Assembly (NCBI GenBank): GCA_021781795.1
Contig: JAJXWA010000011.1
Span: forward strand, 1-64,000
Direction: 5' to 3'
Length of the DNA: 64,000 bases
Origin: Acidobacteriota bacterium
GTDB lineage: Bacteria > Acidobacteriota > Terriglobia > Terriglobales > Acidobacteriaceae
The stretch's first letter is position 1. Every line of letters starts with the position of its first letter. Made by a program: the position numbers and the translations under genes. Positions 1 to 8,272 of this stretch are shown here, piece by piece. The notes under the pieces are model-generated. The model did no database searches, was not told the origin of the DNA, and saw only the letters and a program-made list of their open reading frames with translations.

Positions 1-911
1 GCGTGGCGATGGTGGGCGTGAACGGCGCGGGCAAATCGACGCTGATCAAGCTGCTCACCGGCGTGGAGCAGCCGACAGCAGGAACCATCAAGCTTGGCCA
101 CAACGTGGTGAGCGAGTACTTTGCGCAGGATCAGTACAAGGTGCTGGACGGGGAGGCGCGCATGCTCGACGACCTCAGCCGCGCGGCGCTGAAAGTGCCG
201 GAGAGCGAACTGCGGTCGCTGCTTGGGTGCTTTCTGTTTTCAGGCGACGATGTCTTCAAGCGGCTGGGAGTCCTGTCCGGCGGGGAGCGGAATCGCTTTG
301 CGCTGGCAAGGATTCTGGTGTCGCCCTCGAATTTTCTGCTGCTGGATGAACCGACAAATCATCTGGACATGCGCGCCAAGGACGTGTTGCTGGATGCGCT
401 GGACGCCTTCAGCGGCACGGTGATCTTTGTTTCGCATGACCGCTACTTCATTGACCGGCTGGCCACGCGCGTGCTGGAAGTGGAGAACGGCGGCGTCACG
501 ATGTACGAGGGGAATTACGAGGATTATCTGCGGAGGAAGGAAGCGCAGGCGCTGGGGACGGGTGAGGCGGCGACGACGGCACGTGTTGAGGTGCAAGAGT
601 CTGTGTCAGCAGCCCAGCGTGCAGAATCAGCCGGCACGACCATTGTGATTGAGGGGGGTCCGGAGGACGCGAGCAGAAAGCGGCGGCTGAATCCCATCAA
701 GCAGAAGCAGATGGAAGACCGGTGCGCCTTTCTCGAAGAGGAAGTGCCACGCGTGGAAGCTGCGCTTGCGCACACCGAGGCGCAACTTGGTGTTTTTGTT
801 TCCGCTGCCGAAACGGAGCGGCTGACCACGCTGGCCGAAGAACTGCGCACGCAGGCCGCCTCGCTCACCGAGGAATGGGAAGAGCTGATGCTGCAGTTGG
901 AAAGCGCGTGA
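1..911 (+). CDS. ABC-F family ATPase, C-terminal half (5' partial)
   Basis: This is the second ATPase cassette and C-terminal tail of an ABC-F protein. These soluble tandem-ATPase proteins act on ribosomes rather than in membranes. The visible part has Walker A (GVNGAGKST), the ABC signature (LSGGERNRFALARIL), Walker B with D-loop (LLLDEPTNHLD) and the H-switch (FVSHDRYF). A charged tail follows that resembles the coiled-coil C-terminal domain of Uup-type members. The first cassette and linker lie left of the window, so the frame (codons begin at base 3) is open at the edge and the subfamily (Uup, EttA or ABCF3-like) cannot be settled. It ends about 50 bp before ppc on the same strand. Confidence 0.93.
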   Translation, partial: VAMVGVNGAGKSTLIKLLTGVEQPTAGTIKLGHNVVSEYFAQDQYKVLDGEARMLDDLSRAALKVPESELRSLLGCFLFSGDDVFKRLGVLSGGERNRFALARILVSPSNFLLLDEPTNHLDMRAKDVLLDALDAFSGTVIFVSHDRYFIDRLATRVLEVENGGVTMYEGNYEDYLRRKEAQALGTGEAATTARVEVQESVSAAQRAESAGTTIVIEGGPEDASRKRRLNPIKQKQMEDRCAFLEEEVPRVEAALAHTEAQLGVFVSAAETERLTTLAEELRTQAASLTEEWEELMLQLESA

Positions 912-962
912 GGCCGGGTCCTGAGACGGGCGTCACATCCCATCAGGCATAATCAAAGGAAG

Positions 963-3812
963 ATGGCCCTTTTATGGAATCCCGAGAGCTGGTCGCAGAG
1001 GCTGGCTGAGTTGGAGGCGCGGTCCGGCGAGCTGAAAGAGGCTCCCCTGCGCCGTGATGTGCGCTCGCTGGGCACGCTTCTGGGAGTGGTGCTACGCGAG
1101 CAAGCTGGCGACGAGTTTTATCAGCATGTGGAGGCGCTGCGGCAAGGCACGATTCGCCGGCGCGATGCCGAAGCGCGCGGCCGCGCGGACGAAGCGGCGC
1201 AGCATGGCACGAAGGCGCTGGAGCGGGTCCACTCGCTGCCCGTGGAGCGGGCTATCCTGCTGACGCGCGCCTTTGCGTTTTATTTTGAGCTCATCAACCT
1301 GGCAGAGACGAACCACCGCAAGCGCCGCCGCATTGCGTTGCAGCTCAGCGGCGAGGCAGGCCGCCAGCGCGGCTCGCTGGCAGGCACGCTGGCCGAGATG
1401 CGGCGTGTGGGCATTAGCGCGGACGAGGCGATGGCCTGGCTGCGGCGCGTGCTGATTGTGCCGGTCTTCACAGCTCATCCCACTGAGGTGGCGCGGCGCT
1501 CGGTGATGTCGAAGCGGCGGCGCATCGGCGAGTTTCTCACAAAGCTCGATCACATGCCGATTCCCGAGCAGGACCTTGCGCAACTGGAAGAGCTGGTGCT
1601 GGCCGAGATTACGAGCCTGTGGCAGACGGATGAGGTGCGCTCGCGAAGGCCAACTGTGTATGACGAGATCAAGATGGGACTGGACTACTACGATGTCTCC
1701 ATCTTTGCCACACTGCCTTCGCTGTATCGCGAGATCGCCGAGGCTTTGCGCACATCGTACGGCATTGAGATGGAGCCTCACGAATTGCCGCAGGTGCTGC
1801 GCTTCGGTTCGTGGATCGGCGGCGACCGGGACGGTAATCCGTTTGTTACGCCTGAGGTGACGCGCGACGCGGTTCAACTGGCGCGCGGCCATCTGCTGCT
1901 CTACTATCAGCGGCGGCTCAATGCCATCATGGATCTGCTGACGAGCAGCGCACAGCAGAAGCCGGTGAGCGCGGAGCTGATGAAGAAGCTGGACGCCTAC
2001 ATCCAGCAGGTGCACACGCCGGAGGCGCAGGTCTTTGGCGCGCAATATGAGTTTGAGTACTACCGCCGGTTTGTGATCTGCCTGAAGGCGCGCCTGCAGC
2101 GCAGTCTGGAGCGTCCGGCGCCTGTGCCGGCCACGTTGCCGGTGATGGCGTACACGCTGGCGCAGGGGCAGGACAAGCTCGCGCAGGCGTTGCCGCCCTA
2201 TGCTTCGGTTGCAGAGTTTGTGGAGGACCTGGAGACGCTGCGTGCATCGCTGGGGTCGAACGGCGGAATCCGCATTGCGCGCACGTTGATTGACCCTCTG
2301 ATTTTGCAGGTCCGCGCCTTCGGCCTGCATCTGCACACGCTCGATATTCGCCAGCATGCGCGCGTGCATGCCACGGCGTTGAAAGAAGCCGCTGCCGACA
2401 CCATTGGGCCGGAGATCTCTGGCGCGCTGTCCGCGGAGACAGCCTCGGTGCTGGAGACCCTCCGCGTGGTGGCCGAAATCAAGAACGGCTGCGCGCCCGA
2501 GACGATTCGACACTACGTCATCTCTGGCGCTGCCACGGTGGAAGATGTTTTGACCGTAGTGCGGCTGGCGCGGCTGGGGGGCGCGCGTGTCGAAGGCTCC
2601 GGGCGCGAGGCTGGCGGCGATCCGGGCCTGATGCCGGTGCCGTTGTTCGAGTCGATTGAAGACCTGCGCAATGCGCCTGCTGTGTGTCGTGAGCTGTGGA
2701 CTCGGCCGGATTATCGCAAGCTGCTGGCGAGCTGGGATAACTGGCAGGAAGTGATGCTTGGCTACTCCGACTCGAACAAAGACGGCGGAATGCTGACCAG
2801 CACCTGGGAGATCTTCCGCGCGCATCGCGATCTGCATGTGGTGGCGCGCGAGTGCGGCGTGAAGCTGCGGCTTTTCCACGGTCGCGGCGGCACGGTGGGC
2901 CGTGGCGGCGGGCCAACGCACCGGGCCATCTTTGCGCAGCCGATGGACGCCTTCGAGGGGCAGATTCGCATCACCGAGCAGGGCGAGGTGCTGAACTTCA
3001 AATATGCCGACGAGGTGCTGGCGGAGCGCAATCTGGAGCTGATGATTGCAGCCTCGCTCGATGCGCTGGCGCGGCCCAACGCACGCGATCCGCAAGGGCA
3101 CTTCACTGGCGTGCTGAAGCCGGAGTGGGAAGAGGCGCTCAACGAGCTTTCGGAGCTGTCGTTCGGGTTCTACCGCCGGCACGTGCTGGAAAACCCTGAA
3201 GTGGTGACGTACTTTGAGCAGTCCACGCCGGTGGGCGAGCTGGAAGGCGCCAAGATTGGCTCACGGCCCGCGCGACGCAAGGCGACCACGAATATTGCCG
3301 ATCTGCGCGCGATCCCATGGGTCTTTGGCTGGACGCAGTCGCGGCTTCTGGTCCCGGCGTGGTTTGGCGTGGGTTTCGCGCTGTCGGAGTACATGGCGCG
3401 CACCGGGTCTCTGGAACTGCTGCGGACGATGGCGCGCGAGTTTCCCCTGTTCATCGACCTGATTCGCAATGTGGAGATGGCGCTGGGCAAGGTGGATCTG
3501 GCGACGTCGCGGCTGTACTCCTCGCTGGTGGAGGATGCGGCGCTGCGCGAGCGCGTCTACGCCATGTTTGAGGAGGAGTTCCACCGCTCGGTGACGGCTG
3601 TGCTTGCGGTCACGGGGCAGGCGGAGCTGCTCGAAAAGAACCAGGTGCTGGCGCGCTCCATCAAGCTGCGCAATCCGTATGTGGATCCGATGCACCTGAT
3701 CCAGGTGGATATGCTGCGCCGGAAGCGTGCGGGGGAGAACACACCGGAAGTGAACCGCGCAATCGCGGCCACCATCAGCGGCATCTCGGCGGGGCTGAGA
3801 AACACGGGTTGA
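963..3812 (+). CDS. ppc: Phosphoenolpyruvate carboxylase
   Basis: Cytosolic anaplerotic enzyme that carboxylates PEP with bicarbonate to oxaloacetate to feed the TCA cycle. At 949 residues it is full length for the bacterial-type family. Visible signatures are the catalytic-histidine segment FTAHPTEVARRS near residue 167, GGDRDGNPF near 285, LGYSDSNKDGG near 600, the glycine-rich loop HGRGGTVGRGGGP near 640, and the C-terminal end with RNPYVDPMHLIQVD and a terminal NTG. The ATG is preceded by an AAAGGAAG Shine-Dalgarno match. It stands about 50 bp after the ABC-F gene and 15 bp before the next gene on the same strand, so co-transcription is possible. Confidence 0.98.
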   Translation: MALLWNPESWSQRLAELEARSGELKEAPLRRDVRSLGTLLGVVLREQAGDEFYQHVEALRQGTIRRRDAEARGRADEAAQHGTKALERVHSLPVERAILLTRAFAFYFELINLAETNHRKRRRIALQLSGEAGRQRGSLAGTLAEMRRVGISADEAMAWLRRVLIVPVFTAHPTEVARRSVMSKRRRIGEFLTKLDHMPIPEQDLAQLEELVLAEITSLWQTDEVRSRRPTVYDEIKMGLDYYDVSIFATLPSLYREIAEALRTSYGIEMEPHELPQVLRFGSWIGGDRDGNPFVTPEVTRDAVQLARGHLLLYYQRRLNAIMDLLTSSAQQKPVSAELMKKLDAYIQQVHTPEAQVFGAQYEFEYYRRFVICLKARLQRSLERPAPVPATLPVMAYTLAQGQDKLAQALPPYASVAEFVEDLETLRASLGSNGGIRIARTLIDPLILQVRAFGLHLHTLDIRQHARVHATALKEAAADTIGPEISGALSAETASVLETLRVVAEIKNGCAPETIRHYVISGAATVEDVLTVVRLARLGGARVEGSGREAGGDPGLMPVPLFESIEDLRNAPAVCRELWTRPDYRKLLASWDNWQEVMLGYSDSNKDGGMLTSTWEIFRAHRDLHVVARECGVKLRLFHGRGGTVGRGGGPTHRAIFAQPMDAFEGQIRITEQGEVLNFKYADEVLAERNLELMIAASLDALARPNARDPQGHFTGVLKPEWEEALNELSELSFGFYRRHVLENPEVVTYFEQSTPVGELEGAKIGSRPARRKATTNIADLRAIPWVFGWTQSRLLVPAWFGVGFALSEYMARTGSLELLRTMAREFPLFIDLIRNVEMALGKVDLATSRLYSSLVEDAALRERVYAMFEEEFHRSVTAVLAVTGQAELLEKNQVLARSIKLRNPYVDPMHLIQVDMLRRKRAGENTPEVNRAIAATISGISAGLRNTG

Positions 3813-3827
3813 TAAGGCGGCCTGTCC

Positions 3828-5213
3828 ATGAGCAAAGGAAGCAATCCGAAACGACCAGCGTCTGGATGGTCGCGTCGCGAGTTTCTGCGGCGAGCAGGCG
3901 GAACAACAGCGTCCCTCGCGCTCGCATCGCCGGCCACCTCATGGGGTAATGCAGTTCTCCCGTTGCGTGGGCGCTTTCTGACCCACATCTCTGTTGTTCG
4001 CGTCAATCAGATTGAGGTGACGCCGACGCGCTCCATCGGTCAGGATGAAGCGGCAGACAACCGGCCCGATGCGATTCGTGCGCGGCGCGAGGCCTTTGCC
4101 CGCGGCTGTCCGGATGGAAAAATGACCTGGGCTATCAGCTGGCTGGCGTTGCACGATACGCGCAGGGAATACCAGGAAGCGCGCAAGCTGCTCGCCAGCT
4201 ATCACGATCGCTATGGCGACGAGGTGACCTTCATTCCCGGCGGCTACTTTGCGCCGATGTATGACACGCGGGAGAATATCCGCCAGACGATTCATACGGC
4301 GCTGGGGATGGTTTCGGAAATGGTCGGCGGCGGCTATCGCCCGCAATGCCTCATCGCCGGATTCATGGATGCCGAGAACCAGCGGCTGCTGGCGCAGGAT
4401 GAAGGTATCCACGTCTGCCAGGGCCAGATCTGGAGCCAGCATGGCATTGACAATGGGGATGGAGACGGCGGTATCTGCTATCCCTACTACCCCAGCCGCG
4501 AGCACTACCTGAAGCCCGCGCAATCAAGGGCCGACATCATTGACTGCGTCTGCCTGGACGGGTGGACCTGCGACTTTCTGTCGGCGCGACGCAACGGCTT
4601 CGAGGGTGGATTCAACAGCCGGATGGGTGTCGGCCCCATTGAAACGGTGCAGGACCTGGGCGTGACGGCTGGTCGCAAGGAGATGCTTGACACAACAGCC
4701 ATCCATTTCGACGGCGGCTATGCACTGAATGGATTTGGCTGGGTCACGGCCATCTGGGAGGTCTCGGTCGGCCACGACGAGGACCTGACCTACTGGCTGC
4801 AGGCGGTGCGCGAGCGATGGCCCGACACGCAGGTGACGACCGAGGGCGCGTTTGGCATGGAGTGGCGCCGTCACAACCCGGATAACTCGCGGATCAACTA
4901 CCGATTTGACGAGAGAGGCACGGGCGCGCCCGGCTCAGAGAAGCAGCTTGAGATCGAGTGGTTCATGAATCAGGAGTTCCGTCTGGCACTGTTGCGCGAT
5001 TGGGAGAAGCCCACCCCGTGGCTGGCAATCGATTTCACGCGCTATGACTTGCGGGCCGAGGAACCACGGGAGATGCAGCGAGAGTGGAGCCTGATGAATG
5101 TGTTGAATCAAAAGAGACTGCGCCCGCAGGACAAGCCGGCTCGCCTGAACCAGCTCAGCGCAGCGGACCAGCGGATGATCTTCACGCGCTATCCGGAGCT
5201 AAAGGCGCGTTGA
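3828..5213 (+). CDS. Tat-exported protein, possibly DUF3863-like
   Basis: A 461-residue protein with a twin-arginine leader (WSRREFLRRAGG near residues 12-23, followed by a small-residue segment ASLALASPATSWG). This implies export of a folded, possibly metal-binding product. The rest is soluble and rich in aromatic residues and Asp/His, with motifs such as FIPGGYFAP, IAGFMDAENQ, WSQHGIDNGDGDGG, and TTEGAFGMEWRRH. The overall look recalls the Bacteroidota family DUF3863/3864, which has been linked by structure to polysaccharide-active folds. I recall this family only loosely and could not search. The substrate is unknown. It lies 15 bp downstream of ppc, but a functional link is not evident. 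Confidence 0.75.
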   Translation: MSKGSNPKRPASGWSRREFLRRAGGTTASLALASPATSWGNAVLPLRGRFLTHISVVRVNQIEVTPTRSIGQDEAADNRPDAIRARREAFARGCPDGKMTWAISWLALHDTRREYQEARKLLASYHDRYGDEVTFIPGGYFAPMYDTRENIRQTIHTALGMVSEMVGGGYRPQCLIAGFMDAENQRLLAQDEGIHVCQGQIWSQHGIDNGDGDGGICYPYYPSREHYLKPAQSRADIIDCVCLDGWTCDFLSARRNGFEGGFNSRMGVGPIETVQDLGVTAGRKEMLDTTAIHFDGGYALNGFGWVTAIWEVSVGHDEDLTYWLQAVRERWPDTQVTTEGAFGMEWRRHNPDNSRINYRFDERGTGAPGSEKQLEIEWFMNQEFRLALLRDWEKPTPWLAIDFTRYDLRAEEPREMQREWSLMNVLNQKRLRPQDKPARLNQLSAADQRMIFTRYPELKAR

Positions 5214-5271
5214 TTTGCTTGCACGCCGGCGCTTTGATGCGCCAGGAATCTCATGACCGCGTGCCCTCTGA

Positions 5272-5454
5272 AGACTTTTCCGCGACTGGCACGATCTCAT
5301 TGCGTCTCTGCCCAACGGAAAGATCTCGACGACCGTTCGCATCCTTGACTCGGTGAACACATACGAAATCCAGTATTTCGGAGGCTTGCGCTATCCGTAT
5401 CTGGAGCGAATCCGGGGAACGCGCAACTATCTGAGCGAGATACTGGCGCCTTGA
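5272..5454 (+). pseudogene. Possible decayed gene end (open frame without start)
   Basis: An open stretch of 60 codons bounded by TGA at 5269 and TGA at 5452, with no usable start codon. Its translation looks protein-like rather than random: it begins RLFRDWHDLIASLPNGK, continues with RILDSVNTYEIQYFGG, and ends TRNYLSEILAP. I do not recognise the family. It could be the C-terminal remnant of a deleted or frameshifted gene. It could also be chance coding-like composition. Confidence 0.3.
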
Positions 5455-5893
5455 AGTCATGGGCATTGGTAAGGGCGCGAATGCTCCTCCCGGAGGGCGC
5501 CCCCCCCCCGCCAGAGATAGGAACCGGAGTGCGCTGTCAGCCTTAAGTTACGTGACTAAAGGCATGTTTCTCCTTTCAATCGAGACATCTTGAGACGCTT
5601 TGGCGGGCGTAAGATTTGGCTTATTCCAGGTCGGTTTGATCCTTCCTGTTTGCGGCCCTCGTCGAACTGCGTGTGCAGCTTCAACTTATCCAATTGTTCT
5701 GACTTAGAAGCGATCCAGCGCGCAGAAGTCTTTGATGCATGATCTTTCCCTGAATTTTCGCTGCGTGCCGGATTCATTTCAGATGGCCTGGCCTGTACCA
5801 GCCTGATGAGAGCGTAACGATTCGAGGTTTCGTAGAACCGCGTGGCGGGCGAGCTAACGGCATCGACACAGATGGCTTCAGGCAGGGGTTGTC
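5455..5893. other. Intergenic stretch with no recognised gene
   Basis: About 440 bp between the possible gene remnant and the TonB-fusion gene. It holds a run of ten C bases at 5500-5509 and locally lower GC around 5560-5780. No open frame here looks like a real protein on either strand, and I see no tRNA-like cloverleaf or convincing promoter. Confidence 0.5.
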
Positions 5894-7687
5894 ATGATAG
5901 CGAGTACGAGTGCTGATACGACAGTGGAGCGTGGGGACGAAGAATTGGCAGAGGCTGACTCGCAGATGATGCTGGTTGCGCTGATTGGCCCGGACAGTGA
6001 GAGCCGTTCCTTCATGGCCCGCGCGCTCGCCGCGCCTGAGTCGAGGGTGGTCCACGAATTTTCGAGCTACCCCGAATTGCGGCTTGAAATTCTCCAGATG
6101 CTGTCGGAGCACTTCGATTTCTTGATGATCGATCTCGACAGCGACGAGGAGTTCGCTCTTCATCTGGTGGAGATGCTCACTGCGATGAGCGCTCCGGCTG
6201 TGATGGTGTATTCGAGAAGAGAAGATCGCGCTTTGATGGAGAAGGCTGCGGCGGCGGGCGCGCGAGATTTCTTTCCGCTCCCAGTGGATATGCACGGTGC
6301 GACGGATGGGAACGCTCCACCACCCATAGCTGGGACCCCGGCGGCCAGCGTCGTCACAGCAGAGCCTGATGTGGCTATTCCTCCAGCCAGTCCGGCTGCT
6401 ACGGTGCCTCAGCGCGCGGTTGAGCCGGCGCAGCGCTATCCAGATTCGGTTTCAGTGCAGGAGATTCGCCGCACCAACCGGCTTGAGACAGCGGAACGAG
6501 AGGTAATTCCGCGGCGGATCGATTATGGAATCACCGAGGTGAGCAGAAACGACGGCGTAGTCCCCTTACGCCCGGCAACGGAATTCTCTGTTTCTGCGCC
6601 GGCTTCGAATCCTGAAGATCGAAAGCAGGATCGTACCCTCGCGAAGGCTCCTGTGGAAGCGACGGCTGCTGTTGAAATATTGCGGCCCATGATGCTTCCA
6701 CCGTCCCCGCCGTCGCAGCCATCTGTTCCACCTCGGCGGGAGATACCGACTGATTCTCAGAGCGGCGTGACGACGCCGCTTGCGCCACACGCGGGCGGAT
6801 TGGAAACCGACGAGGGCGTCCTGCACCTGGCTCGCCAGATTCGGGAGGCCAAGGCCAGCGATACGCCAGCGAAGACCACCAGGGTCAAAGCCGCGCAGTA
6901 TGAGCAGGAACCTGAAAGTGACGAGATAGAAAGCCCGGACTGGAAGCGGAGAGGGCTTGTTGCTGCTGGGCCTGTCGCGATGGTGCTTGTGTTTGCATTC
7001 TTCTTTTTGCACTCACCACGGAAGAGCGCCGTCCCGATGCGTAGCCCGGCGCAACCGGTGGTGAGCCAGCCGCAATCTCAGCAGCCGGCTCCTGCTGCTG
7101 CGACTGATCGGGCCGCTGCGCCAGTAGCGGTTGCGAAGGATCCCGCCGGAGCGAAGCCGCCGGTGGTTGATCCGCCTTCTGTGGATCCCGAACCGGCTCA
7201 GCCGGCGTATCCAGGACGACTTCCGGCCCGAAGCATGGCGGTGCAGTTCACGGCACCCTCGAAGATCGCAAGCGGCTCGTCTCGTCCAGAGGTGGCAGAT
7301 GCTGCCCCCAGTACGCTGGCGCTTGGCGGCTTATATGGAGGCGGAGTCCCAGGGGCGGTGTTGAGCGGAGGGCATAAGGTCAACGTCCAGCCCGAAGTCG
7401 CAAATGTCTCGGCGGGCGTGGCTGCGGGTATGCTCGTCCACAAGACAGCGCCCATCTATCCGCCTCTTGCAAAGCAAGGTCACCTTTCCGGGACCGTGGT
7501 GTTGAAAGCGAGCATCACAAAGGAAGGAAAGATTGCGGGCCTGCGCGTGATCAGCGGTGTACCCATCTTTTCCGGCGCGGCGATGGATGCGGTGAAGAGC
7601 TGGCGCTACAAGCCGTACATGCTGGATAACCGGCCGGTGGAAGTGGAAACGACGATCAGCGTGGTCTTCTCCGACGAAAATCACTGA
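5894..7687 (+). CDS. Pseudo-receiver / TonB C-terminal domain fusion protein
   Basis: A 597-residue protein with three parts. Residues about 20-135 look like a response-regulator or CpaE-like receiver: LVALIGPDSESRSFMARAL starts the fold and FLMIDLDSDEEF occupies the phosphoacceptor strand, but the usual acidic pair at the start is replaced by PDSES. A long Pro/Ala-rich linker follows, containing one transmembrane segment near residues 353-372 (VAAGPVAMVLVFAFFF). Residues about 515-597 form a TonB C-terminal domain (APIYPPLAKQGHLSG, AMDAVKSWRYKPYM). The protein is thus anchored with a cytoplasmic sensor-like domain and a periplasmic TonB domain. The TonB part could energise TonB-dependent receptors. 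It is followed by a strong terminator. The ATG has no strong Shine-Dalgarno sequence. Confidence 0.85.
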   Translation: MIASTSADTTVERGDEELAEADSQMMLVALIGPDSESRSFMARALAAPESRVVHEFSSYPELRLEILQMLSEHFDFLMIDLDSDEEFALHLVEMLTAMSAPAVMVYSRREDRALMEKAAAAGARDFFPLPVDMHGATDGNAPPPIAGTPAASVVTAEPDVAIPPASPAATVPQRAVEPAQRYPDSVSVQEIRRTNRLETAEREVIPRRIDYGITEVSRNDGVVPLRPATEFSVSAPASNPEDRKQDRTLAKAPVEATAAVEILRPMMLPPSPPSQPSVPPRREIPTDSQSGVTTPLAPHAGGLETDEGVLHLARQIREAKASDTPAKTTRVKAAQYEQEPESDEIESPDWKRRGLVAAGPVAMVLVFAFFFLHSPRKSAVPMRSPAQPVVSQPQSQQPAPAAATDRAAAPVAVAKDPAGAKPPVVDPPSVDPEPAQPAYPGRLPARSMAVQFTAPSKIASGSSRPEVADAAPSTLALGGLYGGGVPGAVLSGGHKVNVQPEVANVSAGVAAGMLVHKTAPIYPPLAKQGHLSGTVVLKASITKEGKIAGLRVISGVPIFSGAAMDAVKSWRYKPYMLDNRPVEVETTISVVFSDENH

Positions 7688-7742
7688 AGATTGAGCGCTT
7701 ATCAAGGTGCTAGTCCGCCGACCTGAACGTGGGTGCAACACA

Positions 7743-7778
7743 AACAGAAAGGCCGGGATTGCTCCCGGCCTTTCTGTT
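7743..7778. terminator. Bidirectional intrinsic terminator
   Basis: A perfect 16-bp inverted repeat (AACAGAAAGGCCGGGA, loop TTGC, then its complement) gives a GC-rich hairpin flanked by A-rich and T-rich arms. It sits between the convergent TonB-fusion gene and the cold-shock gene, and can serve both. Confidence 0.9.
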
Positions 7779-7814
7779 GTTATAGCTGGATTCTGCCGAA
7801 TCTGGCTTTTTGGC

Positions 7815-8015
7815 TTACAGAGGCTGAACGTCTGCTGCCTGCCAGCCCTTGGGCCCCTTCACCACGTTGAACTGCACGGCTTGGCCTTCCTGCAGGCTCT
7901 TGAAACCGCTCGAATTGATCGCGGAGTAGTGCACGAAAACGTCCTCGCCGTTCTGGCGCGAAATGAAGCCGAAGCCCTTCGCGTCATTGAACCACTTCAC
8001 AGTACCTTGTTCCAT
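7815..8015 (-). CDS. Cold-shock protein, CspA family
   Basis: A 66-residue OB-fold single-stranded nucleic-acid-binding protein that acts as an RNA chaperone. The family start [18 protein letters not shown] carries RNP1 (KGFGFI) and is followed by RNP2 (VFVHYSAI). The open frame extends upstream to 8066, but the family N-terminus and an AGGAAA Shine-Dalgarno match place the start at the internal ATG at 8015. It converges on the TonB-fusion gene with a shared terminator. Confidence 0.96.
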   Translation of the reverse strand: MEQGTVKWFNDAKGFGFISRQNGEDVFVHYSAINSSGFKSLQEGQAVQFNVVKGPKGWQAADVQPL

Positions 8016-8131
8016 TTTGCTCGTATTTCCTGGATTGAATTGCGCTGGATGAATCGGAGCGACCACTGGCAGAATCTTGCTTGGTTGGGCGAGTTGCTGC
8101 TCACGCCCGGTTCGTTTCTAACGCTGACCCT

Positions 8132-8140
8132 AGTGTAGCA
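8132..8140 (-). promoter_or_regulatory. Possible extended -10 promoter of the cold-shock gene
   Basis: On the minus strand the sequence reads TGCTACACT, matching an extended -10 (TGn plus TACACT, 4 of 6 to consensus). No good -35 is seen. It would give a 5' leader of roughly 110 nt, in line with the long leaders of many csp mRNAs. This call is by eye only. Confidence 0.35.
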
Positions 8141-8272
8141 CTGGTAGCAAGAGCCCGCGGCATGAATCTTTGTCGCGCGGAACCGAAAAGCGCCTGCCGC
8201 ACGCCCGAAAGTTGTCTGGAATGAGCACCGCAGGGTAGCCGCGCCAGAGGTGTGGTAGGGTGAAAGGTTCCC

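Noticed and set aside
1092..3182. 696-codon minus-strand frame within ppc
   Set aside because: Shadow of ppc; Arg/His/Gln-rich and without motifs.
5500..5509. Run of ten C bases as a phase-variable tract
   Set aside because: It is not inside or just upstream of a recognisable gene, so phase variation has no evident target; it may also be an assembly feature.
5556..5777. 73-codon minus-strand frame in the 5.5-5.9 kb gap
   Set aside because: No ribosome site, motif or recognised family; too weak to call a gene.
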